From Mesorhizobium sp. B2-1-1 (GTDB lineage: Bacteria > Pseudomonadota > Alphaproteobacteria > Rhizobiales > Rhizobiaceae), in the NCBI RefSeq assembly GCF_006442975.2, contig NZ_CP083954.1, positions 3,231,501-3,295,500 of the forward strand: a stretch of 64,000 nt of DNA, read 5' to 3'. The position numbers and the translations under genes were made by a program. How positions within the stretch are numbered: the stretch's first letter is position 1; every line of letters starts with the position of its first letter. Below are positions 1-8,765 of the stretch, in pieces. The notes beneath the pieces were generated by a model. That model had not been told where the DNA came from, did not search any database, and saw nothing but the letters and a program-made list of their open reading frames with translations.

Positions 1-297
1 CAGCGAGACGACGAGACGCTCGCGCACGAGGTCGATGACCGGCACCGAATAGGTGTAGGAGCGGCCGAAATCCAGGCAGAGCAGGCCGCCGGCCCAGTGC
101 AGGTAGCGCCAGGGCAGGGGCGCGTCGAGGCCCATCTGGTTGCGCAGCAGCTCGACCTGGTCGGCGCTGGCATTCATGCCCAGCATCAGCCGCGCCGGGT
201 CGCCGGGCAGGATCTCCAGCACCGCGAAGACGACCATGGAGGCCAGCGCCAACGTGGCGCCGGCGATCGCGAGACGCCTGAGGAGGTAGGCGGTCAT
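1..297 (-). CDS. Dipeptide/oligopeptide ABC transporter permease, DppB-like (partial, C-terminus outside window)
   Basis: Inner-membrane permease of a peptide-type (family 5) ABC importer. Only the first 99 residues are in the window. An N-terminal membrane segment at about residues 9-30 leads into the ILPGDPARLMLG region and a conserved NQMGLDAPLPWRYLHW stretch, both typical of the DppB/GsiC family just after the first helix. The ATG at 297 follows the usual Met-x-x-Tyr-Leu-x-Arg-Arg opening. It lies downstream of and in the same direction as the solute-binding protein at 599-2077, so it is very likely the next gene of that operon. The roughly 300-base gap before it carries a palindromic repeat. 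Substrate unknown; the family also carries opines, nickel and glutathione. Confidence 0.88.
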   Translation of the reverse strand, partial: MTAYLLRRLAIAGATLALASMVVFAVLEILPGDPARLMLGMNASADQVELLRNQMGLDAPLPWRYLHWAGGLLCLDFGRSYTYSVPVIDLVRERLVVSL

Positions 298-324
298 CGC
301 TTGATCGGCCAACAGTCGAAATCG

Positions 325-505
325 GCGCTGCCCCTCATCTGCCTGCCGGCATCTTCTCCCCGTATAGAGACGGGGAGAAGGACGCCTTCGCAAAGGATTT
401 CGCCAATCTTCAGCGTTGCAGAAAGGGTGCCGAGGTTGCGGCCAGCCCCTTTCTCCCCGTCACTATACGGGGAGAAGTGCCCGGCAGGGCGATGAGGGGC
501 GGCGC
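325..505. repeat. RIME-like mosaic inverted repeat in the 298-598 intergenic gap
   Basis: The gap between the permease and binding-protein genes holds no credible gene. It contains two near-identical arms in opposite orientation, 325-380 and 449-505. Each arm ends internally in its own hairpin. At 353-380 an 11-base arm CTTCTCCCCGT pairs with ACGGGGAGAAG around a 6-base loop; at 451-476 a 10-base version pairs around CACTAT. Outside the hairpins both arms share a CCCTCATC...CCTGCCGG block. This layout resembles the short intergenic mosaic elements of Rhizobiaceae. Inside a transcript it would fold strongly and could protect the upstream binding-protein message. Confidence 0.75.
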
Positions 506-598
506 AAACCTGAAGCGATCGTCCTGCGGCTCGGGTCAGGCAGCCCGGCAGGGCAGAGGGGAGTGCGGAGCGCAAGCGTCGCCTCTTGGCCAACGGCT

Positions 599-2077
599 TC
601 ACTCGTTCCACTTCACCTTGGTGAGATCATTGGCCTGGATCGGCGCGTTTTCCCACAGGCCCTGCAGCTTGGCGTCCCAGACGCCGACCTTGGGCAGTTC
701 GTAGAGGAAGCCGACCACGGCGTCGTCGGCCAAGATCTTCTGTGCCTGCCCCAGCAATTCCTTGCGCTTGGCTTCATCGGAGGTGACGTCCAGATCGGCG
801 ATCACCTTGTCGAAGGCCGGATTGTCGTAATTGAAGTAATAATCCTTACGCGCATAGATACCGATGTCGTTGGGCTCGGTATGGGAGACGATGGTCAGGT
901 CGTAGTCCTTCTTGGTGAACACCTGGTCCAGCCACTGCGCCCATTCGACCGGGATGATCTCAAGGTTGATGCCGACGTCACGGAGCTGCGAGGCGATGAT
1001 CTCGCCGCCGAGCCTGGCATAGGTGGGCGGCGGAAGCTTCAGCGTCGCCTTGAAGCCATTCTCCAGGCCTGCTTCCTTCAAGAGTTCCTTGGCCTTGGCG
1101 ACATCGTGCGGATAGCGGCCGGTGAGGTCGACGTAGTCCTTGTTGGCCGGCGACATATGCGAGCCGATCGGCAGGCCGAGGCCGGCCGAGGCACCGTCGA
1201 TGATCGCCTTGCGATCGAGCGCGTAGGAGATCGCCTGCCTGACCAGCAATTTGTCGAAGGGCGGCTTCTTGTTGTTGATCGACAGGATGGTTTCGCCTTC
1301 GGTCGAACCGATCACCACCTTGAAACGCGGATCGTCCTTGACCTGCGCGAGACTGTCGGGATCGAAGAATGGGAACGCCTGGATATCGCCGGAAAGCAAT
1401 GCCGGTACGCTAGCAGCGGCATCGGGCACGATGCGGAACTCGACCTTGTCGAGGTAAGCCGGCGTGCCCCAATAGCTGTCGGATTTCACCAGTTTGATCG
1501 AGGATCCCTTGGCCCAGCTCTGGAATTTGAACGGGCCGGTCCCGACCGGCTTTTCCTTGTTGGCGTCAGCGGATTTCGGCGAGACGATGACAGCATCGCC
1601 CCAGCCCATATTGTAGAGGAAGGATCCCTGCGGGTTCTTCAACGTCACCTTGACCGTTGCCGGGTCGACCACGTCGACCGTATCGATGGCTGCGAACAGG
1701 GCTTTTTGCGCATTGACCGAATTGTCGGCGCGGGCGCGGTCGAGCGAGAATTTCACGTCGTCGGCGCTGAAGCCGGCGCCATCGTGGAATTTCACGCCGG
1801 TGTGCAGCTTGAAGGTGTAGGTCTTGCCGTCGTCGGAGATGGTCCAGCTTTCAGCCAAATCCGGCAGGACCTCGCCATTTGGCCCGATGCGGGTCAAGCC
1901 TTCGAACACGTTGGCGTAGAGAACCTCGTCGATTGCCGCGGCCGCGCCGGCGGTCGGATCGAGATGTGGCGGTTCGAGCGGGATGCCAATGACCAGATCG
2001 GTTCGCGCCGCCAGCGCGGGAGTGCCGACGGCCAGCGCCAGGACGGCGGCGGCCAGGATGGTTTTCCACAATTTCAT
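599..2077 (-). CDS. Periplasmic solute-binding protein of a peptide-type ABC transporter (SBP family 5)
   Basis: A 492-residue periplasmic receptor that would deliver peptides or similar solutes to the adjacent permease. Residues 1 to about 23 form a signal peptide ending in PALAA. The mature start DLVIGIPLEPPHLDP and the following NVFEGLTRIGPNGEVLPDLAESW block are the family 5 signature (DppA/OppA/NikA). Length is typical. I chose the ATG at 2077 because it begins the signal peptide and has GGGGAG about 10 bases upstream; in-frame extension to 2368 would add unrelated residues. It is preceded by an M20 peptidase in the same direction and followed by a permease, suggesting uptake of a peptide or N-acyl amino acid that the peptidase then cleaves (inference). 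Confidence 0.92.
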   Translation of the reverse strand: MKLWKTILAAAVLALAVGTPALAARTDLVIGIPLEPPHLDPTAGAAAAIDEVLYANVFEGLTRIGPNGEVLPDLAESWTISDDGKTYTFKLHTGVKFHDGAGFSADDVKFSLDRARADNSVNAQKALFAAIDTVDVVDPATVKVTLKNPQGSFLYNMGWGDAVIVSPKSADANKEKPVGTGPFKFQSWAKGSSIKLVKSDSYWGTPAYLDKVEFRIVPDAAASVPALLSGDIQAFPFFDPDSLAQVKDDPRFKVVIGSTEGETILSINNKKPPFDKLLVRQAISYALDRKAIIDGASAGLGLPIGSHMSPANKDYVDLTGRYPHDVAKAKELLKEAGLENGFKATLKLPPPTYARLGGEIIASQLRDVGINLEIIPVEWAQWLDQVFTKKDYDLTIVSHTEPNDIGIYARKDYYFNYDNPAFDKVIADLDVTSDEAKRKELLGQAQKILADDAVVGFLYELPKVGVWDAKLQGLWENAPIQANDLTKVKWNE

Positions 2078-2235
2078 GGTGCTACTCCCCGTGTGGTCAA
2101 ACATGCGCTCAAACCGGGCGAATAGAAGCGTGATTTCGCACGGGAGTAAATTGCGTTTCGTGCCGCGCGGCGGCGTAGCCGGGAATGTTTTTCTCCGGAC
2201 GGCCGCATTGATCGTTGGCTCTTGCCCGTGCGGCG

Positions 2236-3510
2236 CTATCGGGCGCCGCGCAGCAGCATGTTGAGCCCGAACGCCATCACCTTGGCCGATTCCACCATAT
2301 CCGAGATCCCGACCCATTCGTCCGGCCGGTGGGCGAGATCGAGAATGCCCGGGCCATAGGCGATGCAATCATAGACATGGCCGATGCGGGCAATGTGCTT
2401 CTGGTCGTAGGTGCCGGGTGAAATGACGTAGTCGGGCTCGCGATCGAAGATCGCGTGGATGCCTTGCGCGATTGCCTTGACGACGGGAGCGTCGCGTTCG
2501 GTCATCAGCGGCAGCACCTCCATCAGGTCACGGATCTCGTAGTCGAACTTTTGCCGATCACGCTTCAGCCGCTCGAGAATGCCGGTCACCTCGCCCTTGA
2601 CCGTGGCGATATCCTCTTCGAGCAGGAAGCGGCGGTCGATGGTCAGCCGGCAGGAATCGGGCACGTTGGGCGAGGGCAGGCCGGGCCGGAAATCCTCGGT
2701 CTGGCCGCCATGGATGGAGTTGATGTTCATGGTGGAACGCTTCGCCCCTTCGGGCACGACCGGCATGCGCGTCATCTTGCGGTCAAGCGCGGGGAACAAT
2801 TCGTCCTCGAATGCCTGCAGCACGGCGCCCATATGGCGCACCGCATTGTCGCCGAGGAACGGCATCGAGCCATGCGCGATCTCGCCCTTGGTCTCGATCT
2901 CGGCCCACCAGACGCCGCGATGGCCAAGGCAGATGCGGTCCTTGTTCAGCGGTTCGGGAATGATGACGTGGTCGACCCTGGGTTTCGAGAAATAGCCGAG
3001 CCTCGCCAGATGCGCGACACCGCCGAAGCCGCCGGATTCCTCGTCGACCGTGCCTGATATCTCGATGGCACCGGGAAAATCGGGAAATACCTCCATGAAG
3101 GCTTCGGCCGCGATGATCGAGGAAGCCAGGCCGCCCTTCATGTCGCAGGCGCCGCGGCCATAGACCTTGCCGTCCCTGACGACGCCGGCGAAGGGATCGA
3201 CGGTCCAGCCGTCGCCGGCCTCGACGACATCGATATGCGAGTTGAAGTGGACGCAGGCGCCGGGCGAGCGGCCCTCGAAGCGTGCGACGACGTTGACGCG
3301 CGGGTAGCGGTCGGTGTCGCCGGGCGTGCCTTCGGCGCGGATGAACTCGGTTTCGAAGCCGCTCTTCTTCAGCCGCGCGCCAAGAAATTCGGCGCATGGC
3401 CGGTACGCTTCGCCGGGGGGGTTGATGGTGGGAAAACGGATCAACTCGGCGGTCAGCGCGACGAGATCGTCGCGCCGGTCATCGATCGCTTGGAAGAGTC
3501 GCTCGTTCAT
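2236..3510 (-). CDS. M20 family metallopeptidase (ArgE/DapE-type deacylase)
   Basis: Cytoplasmic two-zinc amidohydrolase of 424 residues, the usual ArgE/DapE/CPG2 length. Metal-binding motifs are present in order: HID with H92 and D94, the bridging aspartate D123 in GACDMKGG, and the catalytic DEESGG glutamates near 157-158. These enzymes remove acyl or aminoacyl groups from an amino acid. It is first in a minus-strand run followed by a peptide-type binding protein and permease, so its substrate is more likely an imported peptide or N-acyl amino acid than the arginine or lysine biosynthetic intermediate (inference). The ATG at 3510 begins MNERLFQAID; a 16-residue upstream extension has no support. 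Exact substrate undetermined. Confidence 0.9.
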   Translation of the reverse strand: MNERLFQAIDDRRDDLVALTAELIRFPTINPPGEAYRPCAEFLGARLKKSGFETEFIRAEGTPGDTDRYPRVNVVARFEGRSPGACVHFNSHIDVVEAGDGWTVDPFAGVVRDGKVYGRGACDMKGGLASSIIAAEAFMEVFPDFPGAIEISGTVDEESGGFGGVAHLARLGYFSKPRVDHVIIPEPLNKDRICLGHRGVWWAEIETKGEIAHGSMPFLGDNAVRHMGAVLQAFEDELFPALDRKMTRMPVVPEGAKRSTMNINSIHGGQTEDFRPGLPSPNVPDSCRLTIDRRFLLEEDIATVKGEVTGILERLKRDRQKFDYEIRDLMEVLPLMTERDAPVVKAIAQGIHAIFDREPDYVISPGTYDQKHIARIGHVYDCIAYGPGILDLAHRPDEWVGISDMVESAKVMAFGLNMLLRGAR

Positions 3511-3727
3511 GGCCCGAGTTGAGCAACGATCGGCGTCGTTTTGCAAGTCCGCTGGCAATTGGGCCGTTGCGGCGTGTCGTTACGGCAACTCTTGCGGGAA
3601 TTCGTTCAAATTCGCTGCTTTGGATTGGCGAATTGGTCAAGGGTATATGTTATGCCGTTCACCTGTCATTAAAGAGATGAAAAACGACGTGAAGGCAGGC
3701 AAGGGGCAATCAAAGGGGTTTGATCGC

Positions 3728-4156
3728 ATGAAAAAGACAGTTCTCATGGCAGCAGCACTTGTCACGATGCTGTTGGGTGTTTCGGTGCAGAGCTGGGCAG
3801 CCAGCCTCATTGCAAATATAGACGTGTCGTCGCAGACGATGACGATCAGGTACGGCCAGGACGTTTACCGGTGGAGCGTGTCCACGGCTCGGTCCGGCTA
3901 CTTCACGCCACGCGGCACCTACCGGCCGCAGCGAACGGCCCGGATGTGGTATTCGCGCAAATACGACATGTCGCCGATGCCTTATTCCGTGTTCTTCCAC
4001 GGCGGCTATGCCATCCACGGAACGGGCGCGGTGAGGCAGCTCGGCCGACCGGCGTCGCATGGCTGCGTGCGGCTGCATACGGCCAATGCGGCGGCTTTCT
4101 ACTCGATGGTGCGAGAAGTCGGCTTCGGCAACACGCGCATCGTCGTGAGGAACTGA
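3728..4156 (+). CDS. Small L,D-transpeptidase (YkuD domain), exported
   Basis: A 142-residue exported enzyme consisting of little more than a YkuD catalytic domain. Residues 1-25 are a signal peptide ending in SWAAS. The catalytic motif is intact: H97 in AIHGTG, then SHGCVRL with H111 and nucleophile C113. Such enzymes form 3-3 peptidoglycan cross-links or attach lipoproteins and outer-membrane proteins to peptidoglycan; rhizobia carry many paralogues. The ATG at 3728 starts the signal peptide. An upstream in-frame Met near 3676 would give a long charged N-terminus unsuited to export. It is divergent from the M20 gene and convergent with lpxXL, so probably monocistronic. Confidence 0.9.
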   Translation: MKKTVLMAAALVTMLLGVSVQSWAASLIANIDVSSQTMTIRYGQDVYRWSVSTARSGYFTPRGTYRPQRTARMWYSRKYDMSPMPYSVFFHGGYAIHGTGAVRQLGRPASHGCVRLHTANAAAFYSMVREVGFGNTRIVVRN

Positions 4157-4200
4157 CTGCTAAGCCGGCTTGTGCCGGAGGCGCATCGGACGGCTCCAGA

Positions 4201-5169
4201 CTACGCGCTTCGGGTCTTTGCCTTGCGTCGCTTGCGGCTGATGTCCCATCTCTTGTGGAACCACATCCACTGGCCGGGATCCTCGCGCACCCAGCGCTCG
4301 ACCACGTCGTTGAGAAGCTGGGTGGTGGCGCGCACGTCGACACTGCCATCGGCGGTGCGGGGCAATGTCAGCTTCTCTTCTATCTCGAGCCTGAAGCGAT
4401 TGCCCGGCAGCCTGACGCAGCGCGCCGGGTAGACGTCGCAATCATAATGACGGGCAAGTGTGCCGAGCACGCGATTGCTCTGGCAGGGGCGGCCGAAGAA
4501 TGTCGTTTCCAGGCCGCCCGTGAACTTCTGGTCGACAAGGACCCCGATATTGCCGCCGTTTTCCAATACCGAGGCGAGCGCGAACGAGGCGCCCGCCATC
4601 GAGGGCAGCAACGATCCCATGGTCGCGCGGCGCGTCGAGAGGATGTAGTCAGCCAGGTACGGATTGTTGGGCGGGCGAAACAGCGCGGTGATATTCATGC
4701 CGAAAGTAGCCGCCGCCACCGGCAGCAATTCAAAATTGCCGAGATGTCCGGTGAAGACGATGTGCGGCTTCTTTTCGGCCGCGATCTCGACGAAATGGTC
4801 TACTCCCCTGACCTCGACACGGCCGGGACTGGTGGCGGCTGGATCGTAGTCGAACAAGGCGTCGAGAAAGATGTATTCGGCGGCCAGACGCGCCATGTTG
4901 CCCCACATGTCGGAGGCGATGGCCTGGATCTCGGCTTCGCTCTTGTGCGGATAGGCCTTGCGCAGATTGTCGACAGCCACATTATGGCGTCCGACCCATG
5001 GACCGATGCGGCGGGCGACGCGGTCGGCGAAATTCAGCGCGCTGTCGGGCGGCAGCAGGCGCAGCACCGAGATGATGATCATCGCAATGCGCGCGACCAG
5101 CCAGTGCTCGAACCGGCGCAATTGCCGGCCGTAGCGGAACATCAGGTCGCGGCGAAGCTTCTTCAACAC
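4201..5169 (-). CDS. lpxXL: Lipid A very-long-chain acyltransferase LpxXL
   Basis: Inner-membrane acyltransferase of 322 residues in the LpxL/HtrB family. It transfers the long omega-1-hydroxylated acyl chain from AcpXL to lipid A. The catalytic HX4E motif is visible as HLGNFE (H142, E147), and the N-terminus has a hydrophobic anchor near residues 24-40. Its place at the end of the acpXL gene cluster, not just the family, identifies it as LpxXL. The start is a GTG at 5169, only 12 bases beyond the adh stop, which suggests coupling to the upstream gene. The last ~10 residues are strongly basic. In rhizobia loss of this modification weakens the outer membrane and symbiosis (known for relatives, not shown here). 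Confidence 0.92.
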   Translation of the reverse strand: MLKKLRRDLMFRYGRQLRRFEHWLVARIAMIIISVLRLLPPDSALNFADRVARRIGPWVGRHNVAVDNLRKAYPHKSEAEIQAIASDMWGNMARLAAEYIFLDALFDYDPAATSPGRVEVRGVDHFVEIAAEKKPHIVFTGHLGNFELLPVAAATFGMNITALFRPPNNPYLADYILSTRRATMGSLLPSMAGASFALASVLENGGNIGVLVDQKFTGGLETTFFGRPCQSNRVLGTLARHYDCDVYPARCVRLPGNRFRLEIEEKLTLPRTADGSVDVRATTQLLNDVVERWVREDPGQWMWFHKRWDISRKRRKAKTRSA

Positions 5170-5181
5170 AGAAGTCAGGGC

Positions 5182-6210
5182 CTAGACGACGCGTAGGATG
5201 ATCTTGCCAAAGACGTCGCGGCCTTCCATGCGCTTCAGCGCGGCGTCGATGTCGTCGAAGCCGACTTCGGTATCGATGACGGGTGCGACCTGTCCCGCCG
5301 CCATCTTCTGCATGGCGTTGGCCATGTTCTCCATGCGGCAGCCGAAGGAGCCGAGCAGCTTCAACTGCTGCTGGAAGAGCTGCATCAGATTGACCTGCGC
5401 CGACACGCCGGACGTCGAGCCGCAGGTGACGAGCCGGCCACCGCGCTTCAGGCACAGCATCGAGCCGGCAAAGGTGTCGGCGCCGACATGTTCGAAGACG
5501 ACGTCGACGCCCTTCTTCTTGGTCAGCTTGCGCACGACGCCCTCGAACCGGTCGTCACGGTAGTTGATGACATGATCGGCGCCGAGCGCCTTGGCCTTGT
5601 CTATCTTGTCGTTCGAGCCGACCGTGGTGATGACCGTGCAGCCCATCCGCTTCGCCAGCTGGATGGCGGCCGAGCCGATGCCGGATCCGCCGGCATGGAC
5701 TAGGATCGTCTCGCCGGGCTCGAGCCTGGCATTGTCGAACAGCATGTGTTCGACGGTGCCGAAAGTGACGGGGGCGACAGCCGCGCCGATCTCGCTCACG
5801 CCTGGAGGGACGGGGACCAGCAGGCGCGCCGGCAGGTTGATCTTCTCCTGCGCGAAGCCGTCGAGGTGGAAGCCATGAACGCCCGAGACGTGTTCGCAAA
5901 GATTGTCGCGGCCTTCGCGGCAGGCACGGCAAAGGCCGCAGGTGCGCGCGCCGTAGATCGAGACCAACTGTCCCGGCAGCAGGCCGGAAACGCCGGGACC
6001 GACGGTCTCGACCTCGCCGGAGGCTTCCGCGCCGACGACCAGCGGCAGCTTGCGCTTGGCGAAAGCCATGCCGCGCCAGCCCCAGACGTCAATGTGGTTC
6101 AGCGCCACTGCCTTGATGCGCAGCGTCACCTCGCCGAGCGCGGGCGGCGGCGGGGGCGGCAGGTCCACCGTTTCAAGACGGCGGTCCTCGATAAGTTGCA
6201 GTGCGCGCAT
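5182..6210 (-). CDS. adh2XL: Zinc-lobe alcohol dehydrogenase-like reductase of the VLCFA cluster
   Basis: A 342-residue MDR-superfamily NAD(P)H reductase with a GroES-like N-terminal half and a Rossmann domain around HAGGSGIGSAAIQLAK. The structural-zinc lobe is intact with C91, C94, C97 and C105. The usual catalytic-zinc ligands are not: the expected GHE reads GAE near residues 60-62, and the expected early Cys region reads ALNHIDVW. It therefore resembles quinone/enoyl reductases more than zinc alcohol dehydrogenases. Position between fabF1XL and lpxXL points to a step in making the long acyl chain, possibly enoyl-ACP reduction (inference). The ATG at 6210 was chosen; the upstream 48-residue extension is low-complexity and unsupported. 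Confidence 0.85.
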   Translation of the reverse strand: MRALQLIEDRRLETVDLPPPPPPALGEVTLRIKAVALNHIDVWGWRGMAFAKRKLPLVVGAEASGEVETVGPGVSGLLPGQLVSIYGARTCGLCRACREGRDNLCEHVSGVHGFHLDGFAQEKINLPARLLVPVPPGVSEIGAAVAPVTFGTVEHMLFDNARLEPGETILVHAGGSGIGSAAIQLAKRMGCTVITTVGSNDKIDKAKALGADHVINYRDDRFEGVVRKLTKKKGVDVVFEHVGADTFAGSMLCLKRGGRLVTCGSTSGVSAQVNLMQLFQQQLKLLGSFGCRMENMANAMQKMAAGQVAPVIDTEVGFDDIDAALKRMEGRDVFGKIILRVV

Positions 6211-6247
6211 GGAGCCTGTCGGTTCTGTTCTAGCGGAAGTGGCTCGC

Positions 6248-7519
6248 TTAGACCGGTTCCCGCGCCATGACAAGGCAAGTGTTCTGGCCGCCAAAGCCGA
6301 AGGAGTTCGAAAGCACGGTGCCAACCTGCGCATTGCGCTTCTTGTTGGGCACGACATCGAGCACGATCGCCGGATCGGGATTGTCGTAGTTGATGGTCGG
6401 CGGAATGACGCCTTCGCGCATGGTCATCAGGGAAAATGCCGCTTCCACCGCGCCGGCGGCGGACAGCGTATGGCCGATCATCGACTTGTTGGACGAGATC
6501 GGCATCGAGCCGATCCGCTCGCCGAACACCGTCGACAGCGACAGGTGCTCCATCTTGTCATTTTCCGGCGTCGAGGTGCCGTGCGCGTTGACATAGTCGA
6601 TCTCGTCCTCGCCCAGGCCGGCATCGGCGAGGGCGGCGCGCACCGCCGCGATCGCCGGCGAACCATCCGGCTTGGAGCGGGTGCGGTGGAAATCGTCCGC
6701 CTTTTCGCCGCAGCCGCGCAGAATGCCCAGAACGCTCGCTCCACGGGCGAGCGCTGCCTCCAGCGATTCCAGCACCAGAGCGCCGGAACCTTCGGCCAGC
6801 ACGAAGCCGTCGCGGTCCTTGGAGAAGGGCTTGGAAGCCTTTTCCGGGATGTCGTTGTGGGTCGAAAGCGCCGACAGCAGCGAAAAACGGATCAGCGCCT
6901 CGGCGGTCGCCGAGCCGTCCGCGCCGATCGACAGCGCCCGGTCGCATTCGCCTCTGCGGATTGCCTCGACCCCAAGCTGGATGGCCGTGGCGCCGGAGGC
7001 GCAAGCGGTCGACAGCGTGATCGGCAGGCCGCGCGTGCCGAAACGGTCGGCGAGCCGGTCGGCGATCGACCCGAACTGCGTGGTCTCGAAAGTATCGAGC
7101 TCCTTCAGGCCGCGCGCCACCCGAAGCAGCCTTTCGGCACCGGCGTCGTGCTTGTCGGAATTATAGAGCGCGAACCGCTCATGCCAGTCGAGTTCGACCG
7201 GCGGCGAGGCCAGAAACAGCGGTCCGCCGAAGTCGCTGGAATTGAGGCCGGCTTCGGCAACGGCTTCCTGCGCGGCCGTCTCCGCCAGTTCGTATGTGAG
7301 GGGGCTGGCGCCCTTCGAGCTCGACGCAAGGAAATCGACCATGCCGGAAATGCGGGTGTTGAGGTGGTCGACAGGGAAGCGGGTGATCGGGTGGATGCCC
7401 GATCTGCCCGAGGTCAGCGCCGTCCAGTTGTCTGATTTGCCGGCTCCAAGGGAAGTAACCACGCCGATGCCTGTGACGGCAACGATCGGCCTGCCCATGT
7501 GATCTCTGAGATTGGCCAT
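6248..7519 (-). CDS. fabF1XL: Beta-ketoacyl-ACP synthase of the VLCFA cluster (catalytically complete)
   Basis: A 423-residue thiolase-fold condensing enzyme, type FabF/KAS II. The full triad is visible: nucleophile C173 in STACASGA, H313 in NAHGTST and H350 in KSMIGH, plus K345. It would elongate acyl chains on AcpXL with malonyl units towards C28. It sits between fabF2XL (42 bases upstream) and adh2XL (37 bases downstream) on the same strand, the rhizobial order. Start is the ATG at 7519; an internal MGRP Met seven codons in is an alternative. It most likely partners the degenerate FabF2 as a heterodimer (inference). Confidence 0.93.
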   Translation of the reverse strand: MANLRDHMGRPIVAVTGIGVVTSLGAGKSDNWTALTSGRSGIHPITRFPVDHLNTRISGMVDFLASSSKGASPLTYELAETAAQEAVAEAGLNSSDFGGPLFLASPPVELDWHERFALYNSDKHDAGAERLLRVARGLKELDTFETTQFGSIADRLADRFGTRGLPITLSTACASGATAIQLGVEAIRRGECDRALSIGADGSATAEALIRFSLLSALSTHNDIPEKASKPFSKDRDGFVLAEGSGALVLESLEAALARGASVLGILRGCGEKADDFHRTRSKPDGSPAIAAVRAALADAGLGEDEIDYVNAHGTSTPENDKMEHLSLSTVFGERIGSMPISSNKSMIGHTLSAAGAVEAAFSLMTMREGVIPPTINYDNPDPAIVLDVVPNKKRNAQVGTVLSNSFGFGGQNTCLVMAREPV

Positions 7520-7560
7520 CCGGAAGCCCTAACCTTTGTCGTTGTATGTGGCTGGCCGCT

Positions 7561-8748
7561 CTATGCGGCGTTGACCAGCGCCATGCCCTCGAATTGGTGG
7601 TAGCCGATCGCCGTTGCAAGGACGCTTCTTGGAATGCCTTCGAACGGTTTCTCGGCAGCGGCATCGAAAACGGGATAAGCGGCCTTGCGGTCGACGGCGA
7701 GCGCCGCCAGCGCCACGGCGAAGGGAAACTGCGCTTCCTTCATGTGGCCGGTCAGCGTCGCGAAGCCGCGCACCGCGATCGCGGGATTGCTGTCGAACGC
7801 CGACTTCTCGGCGGCGGTAGCCGCGTGAGCGCCTGAGGCGCCAGACAGGGAAAGCAAGCCGCCATTCGGCACGGCGGTCTTCTTGAGCAGCGCGGCGATC
7901 TCGGAATCGAGCTCGCCCTGCCGCCGCCTAGCACGGCCGGAGACGACCGGGCCGAGCTCGGCATAGATCTTGCGCCCCCGGCTTGCCGCGTGTTCGCGCT
8001 GCTCCAGCACCAGGAAAGCGCCGCCGGATCCCGACACCACGCCGCCACCTTCGGCGCCTTGCCGCTGCCAGACGGGCTTCCAGGCGCCGCGATGCAGGTA
8101 GCCGGCAAGCTCATAGCCGAGCAACATATCGGAATGTTCGGTCTGGAAAGCGCCGCCCACCAGTATATGCGTCGACTGGCCGGAACGAATGCGCGCGGCA
8201 GCCGTCTCGACGGCGGCTACGCCGGCGCCTTCCTCGCCCATGAAGGTCCTGGACGATCCCGTCACCTTGTGGACGATGGAGATGTTGCCGGCGAGCAGAT
8301 TGGAAAGCTGTGCCAGGAACAGGGTGGGGCGCAGTTCGGTGGTGAGCTTCTCGTTGAGCAGCACGTCACGGTCGTTGCGGCTTTCTGAGGCGGCCAGGAT
8401 GGCGGCATCGACCGCTTCGTCGCGCTCGCCGCCGCCGGCGGCCACGACCATGTCCATGGTCGTGCAGAGCTCGTCATTGCCCTTGATGCCGGCATCGTCC
8501 AGCGCAAGACCCGCGGCATAGGTGCCGAGCCTTTGCCAGGTTTCCATCTGGCGCTGGTCGCCGCGCTTGGCGATCTGCAGGTTCCAGTCGATCTCCGGCA
8601 GCGGATGGACGGTGTAGGGCGCGAAACGCTCGGCTTCGAGCACCGGCTTCTGACCCGGCTGAGTGAGCTTGCGCCAGTGTTCATCGGGGCCTTCTCCCAA
8701 CGAGGAGACAAGGCCAATGCCGGTGATGACGACGTCGCGGGGGCTCAT
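7561..8748 (-). CDS. fabF2XL: FabF2-type ketosynthase homologue lacking the catalytic cysteine
   Basis: A 395-residue ketosynthase homologue, opening with MSPRDVVITGIGLVSSLGEG like its neighbour. Where an active KAS has its TAC nucleophile, this protein reads SSRTFMGEEGAGVAAVE (about 165-181) with no cysteine. The HGT histidine block is also missing; only a GASGAHAATAAE remnant of the second histidine region remains. It should be unable to form an acyl-enzyme. In aromatic polyketide systems such a partner is the chain-length factor, so it may set chain length in a FabF1/FabF2 heterodimer (inference). ATG at 8748, 17 bases after the acpXL stop; AcpXL and FabF2 are thus tightly coupled. Confidence 0.9.
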   Translation of the reverse strand: MSPRDVVITGIGLVSSLGEGPDEHWRKLTQPGQKPVLEAERFAPYTVHPLPEIDWNLQIAKRGDQRQMETWQRLGTYAAGLALDDAGIKGNDELCTTMDMVVAAGGGERDEAVDAAILAASESRNDRDVLLNEKLTTELRPTLFLAQLSNLLAGNISIVHKVTGSSRTFMGEEGAGVAAVETAAARIRSGQSTHILVGGAFQTEHSDMLLGYELAGYLHRGAWKPVWQRQGAEGGGVVSGSGGAFLVLEQREHAASRGRKIYAELGPVVSGRARRRQGELDSEIAALLKKTAVPNGGLLSLSGASGAHAATAAEKSAFDSNPAIAVRGFATLTGHMKEAQFPFAVALAALAVDRKAAYPVFDAAAEKPFEGIPRSVLATAIGYHQFEGMALVNAA

Positions 8749-8765
8749 GGATGATCGGGTACGGA

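Noticed and set aside
416..2125. 569-codon open frame antisense to the family 5 binding protein
   Set aside because: The minus-strand gene has a signal peptide and family motifs; the plus-strand product has none.
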